DNA from: an uncultured Ruminococcus sp.
GTDB taxonomy: Bacteria > Bacillota > Clostridia > Oscillospirales > Ruminococcaceae
Assembly (NCBI GenBank): GCA_947177375.1
Contig: CAMWUF010000057.1
Location: forward strand, 1-6,721
Reading direction: 5' to 3'
Length of the DNA: 6,721 bases
Under the pieces are notes generated by a model. The model made no database searches, was not told where the DNA came from, and worked only from the letters and a program-made list of their open reading frames with translations. How positions within the stretch are numbered: position 1 is the first letter of the stretch; every line of letters starts with the position of its first letter. The translations under genes were made by a program, and so were the position numbers. This document shows positions 6,101 through 6,721 of this stretch, piece by piece.

Positions 6101-6591
6101 TGCAAATGCTGAATGAAGCCATTGCTGAAGTCAAAGGCGAAAAAATTAAAAAAATAGCTTCTTGTACAGTCGATATTCAAATGGAAGCTTATATTCCAGA
6201 AGAGTATATTCAAAGCACTTCTTCCAGAATTGACATGTACAGAAAAATTGCAACAGTCCGTGATGAACATGACGAATCTGAATTAATTGACGAATTAATA
6301 GACCGTTATGGCGAACCGCCAATCGCTATCACAGGCTTAATTAAAATATCTTTATTAAGAAACTGTGCTGTAGCTTTGGGAATTACAGAAATTACACAAA
6401 GAAATGCAAGTCTGCAATTTTATATTACTTCTCCTGAACCTGAACAAATTTCAGCATTATCTGCAAAATATGGCAGAAGAATTTTATTTGTCTGCAAAGA
6501 TAAGCCTTATATTAGTATTAAATTAATTTCTGGACAATCTCCTGCAAAACTCATGCAAGAAGCTATTTTTACGATGCGTGATGCAATATAA
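3136..6591 (+). CDS. mfd: Transcription-repair coupling factor (Mfd)
   Basis: Full length at 1151 residues (E. coli Mfd has 1148). Mfd is an ATP-driven DNA translocase that pushes RNA polymerase stalled at lesions off the template and recruits UvrA for excision repair. The N-terminal UvrB-like module has no usable Walker A. It keeps GQFAIRGAIIDIFP at 172-185; Arg177, Arg193 and Phe197 have the same spacing as the UvrA-contact residues Arg165, Arg181 and Phe185 of E. coli (from memory). The CarD-like RNA polymerase interaction domain is about 492-545 (DLVVHAMHGVGRFLGI; IQYAGTEKLYVPV). The translocase has Walker A GDVGFGKTE at 641-649 (Lys647), DEEQ at 742-745, TLSATPIPRT at 766-775, TTIIETGVDIANVNTL about 881-896 and QLRGRVGRS at 911-919, then the TRG region and the C-terminal D7 domain. 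All core motifs are intact. The gene follows pth, as is common in Firmicutes. Confidence 0.98.
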   Translation: MNFFTETFQELSDWKRLSESLQTGETPVCVTGLSAIHKAQLALTVAVAQEEIILLITGSEAESIKLCADINAMSGEIIAMHYPAKEMLFTSAESKSTEYEQERLHTLSAITQKQVKIISASIEACLQPTIPPEILDSSHIALSLNSIIDLQELIQKLLSAGYTRCETVEGKGQFAIRGAIIDIFPVQMQQPVRMELFGDEIDTISYFDTETQRRTEAIQEIVISPASELLYHSESLKQSVINFSNKLKSKRKDKIQENLLHDIDRLDSGLQLANIDKYYHLIYPDKTTTLLDYITGTVLLSEFSDINRHAQALTAQLREDLKLLYEDGILCKHLDGNMLDFAEFQAMLQSKNCVYLSQFLQGSERIPFKKIISMQAMQNATWGGEIRQLLEDLQEYIAHDYRIILAVGSEKTLPILANDLQESNIRCFIANETNSCPAGAVLITAKSISSGFSYPENKTALIVQTKMHTARKRRHKHKAGMEIQTLADLHPNDLVVHAMHGVGRFLGIHKLEMEGIAKDYITIQYAGTEKLYVPVTQLDLVSRYIGVQDEGAVKLNRLSSPQWQKTCSHVRKAVKDMAEELMKLYAKREKSEGYAFYPDDEIQRNFEERFPYTETDDQLQSIQEIKSDMERPRPMDRLLCGDVGFGKTEVAFRAAMKCILSNRQCAILAPTTVLALQHYKTAIQRFDQMPVRIEMLSRFRTPKEQKKILADLEKGKIDLIIGTHRIVQKDVKFHTLGLAIIDEEQRFGVAHKEKFKEIFSGIDVLTLSATPIPRTLNMALSGIRDMSVLADPPQDRYPVQTYVTEYQDNIITQAITRELKRGGQVYYIHNRIDTIANCANKIQNLFPDARIAIAHGRLSETEMSDIWQQVIESEIDILVCTTIIETGVDIANVNTLIIEDSDRFGLSQLYQLRGRVGRSNRRAYAYFLFKRDKVLSEIASKRLDAMREFTQFGSGFRIAMRDLEIRGAGSILGGKQHGHMETVGYDMYMQMLNEAIAEVKGEKIKKIASCTVDIQMEAYIPEEYIQSTSSRIDMYRKIATVRDEHDESELIDELIDRYGEPPIAITGLIKISLLRNCAVALGITEITQRNASLQFYITSPEPEQISALSAKYGRRILFVCKDKPYISIKLISGQSPAKLMQEAIFTMRDAI

Positions 6592-6596
6592 TGCAA

Positions 6597-6624
6597 AAAC
6601 TTTGCTGTAGATTCAGCAGAGTTT
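6597..6624 (+). terminator. Terminator-like hairpin after mfd
   Basis: AAACTTTGCTG (6597-6607) pairs with CAGCAGAGTTT (6614-6624) through 11 bp with one G-U, around a 6-nt loop. It begins 5 nt after the mfd stop. The downstream tract (TTTAATTAAAATT) is T-rich but interrupted, so termination may be partial. The opposite strand has a cleaner T-run after the stem, so it could work in both directions. It probably ends the pth-mfd transcript, with some read-through. Confidence 0.6.
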
Positions 6625-6657
6625 AATTAAAATTAAGCAAAAATACAAATTTTAGAC

Positions 6658-6662
6658 AGGAG
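6658..6662 (+). promoter_or_regulatory. Shine-Dalgarno of the gene starting at 6671
   Basis: AGGAG, 8 nt before the ATG at 6671. It is the main support for a new gene starting there. Confidence 0.75.
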
Positions 6663-6670
6663 AATATAAT

Positions 6671-6721
6671 ATGAAACTTATTTTTACATGGGCAATATTT
6701 TTGATTGTTATGATATTACAT
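6671..6721 (+). CDS. Start of a gene with a hydrophobic N-terminus (cut by window end)
   Basis: Seventeen codons are visible: MKLIFTWAIFLIVMILH. One Lys followed by a strongly hydrophobic run suggests a signal peptide or first membrane helix, so the product is probably membrane-bound or exported. An AGGAG stands 8 nt upstream. It lies 79 nt after mfd on the same strand, behind a terminator-like hairpin, and no separate promoter is evident, so it may depend on read-through. No family can be assigned. In some Firmicutes a PrsA-type foldase or SpoVT follows mfd, but there is no lipobox in the visible part to support a lipoprotein. Confidence 0.6.
   Translation, partial: MKLIFTWAIFLIVMILH

Noticed and set aside
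6049..6270. 73-codon minus-strand open frame within the 3' part of mfd
   Set aside because: Antisense shadow without a ribosome site or recognisable product.
6665..6670. TATAAT directly before the ATG at 6671
   Set aside because: It touches the start codon and follows the Shine-Dalgarno, so a transcript from it would lack the ribosome site; no -35 is found 17 bp upstream.

Overview
The window is AT-rich (about two thirds A+T by eye). It shows strong AGGAGG-type ribosome binding sites, TTGACA/TATAAT promoters with 17-bp spacing and Firmicute-style protein variants. It most likely comes from a low-GC Bacillota, probably a class Clostridia gut-type organism of the Ruminococcus/Oscillospiraceae kind. 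That assignment is an inference from base composition, the pth-mfd gene order and the Thr/Pro-linked secreted SGNH protein. No phylogenetic marker was compared.

Layout, left half (minus strand). At 1-1086 lies a secreted SGNH/GDSL-type hydrolase. It is complete at its N-terminus and runs off the left edge inside a Thr-rich tail built from 39-bp (13-residue) tandem repeats. It has its own consensus promoter, with a near-perfect palindrome over the -35 box. Upstream of it is a CorA-family divalent cation transporter (1181-2104). The corA mRNA seems to start about 114 nt before the gene and to carry a 38-codon leader ORF (2076-2192) with a better Shine-Dalgarno than corA itself. The leader ORF overlaps the corA start by 29 nt and contains two mutually exclusive hairpins.

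Layout, right half (plus strand). A compact divergent intergenic region (2193-2451) holds back-to-back promoters. It also holds an 87-nt pth leader with an 11-bp stem-loop. Then come pth (peptidyl-tRNA hydrolase, 2452-3075) and mfd (transcription-repair coupling factor, 3136-6591). They are separated by 60 nt, of which 39 are three exact copies of a 13-bp AT-only repeat. A terminator-like hairpin follows mfd, and a new gene with a hydrophobic N-terminus starts at 6671 and is cut by the right edge.

How the genes fit together. pth and mfd are housekeeping genes that are also neighbours in Bacillus subtilis (spoVC-fin-mfd). They share one visible promoter here and are likely co-transcribed. Pth recycles peptidyl-tRNA from stalled or aborted translation, and Mfd removes stalled RNA polymerase and recruits UvrA. 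CorA and the SGNH protein appear functionally unrelated to them and to each other. The part most worth a second look is the corA leader, whose layout (leader peptide, overlap, alternative hairpins) suggests translation-dependent control of Mg2+ uptake. No mobile element, CRISPR array, rRNA or tRNA gene was seen.
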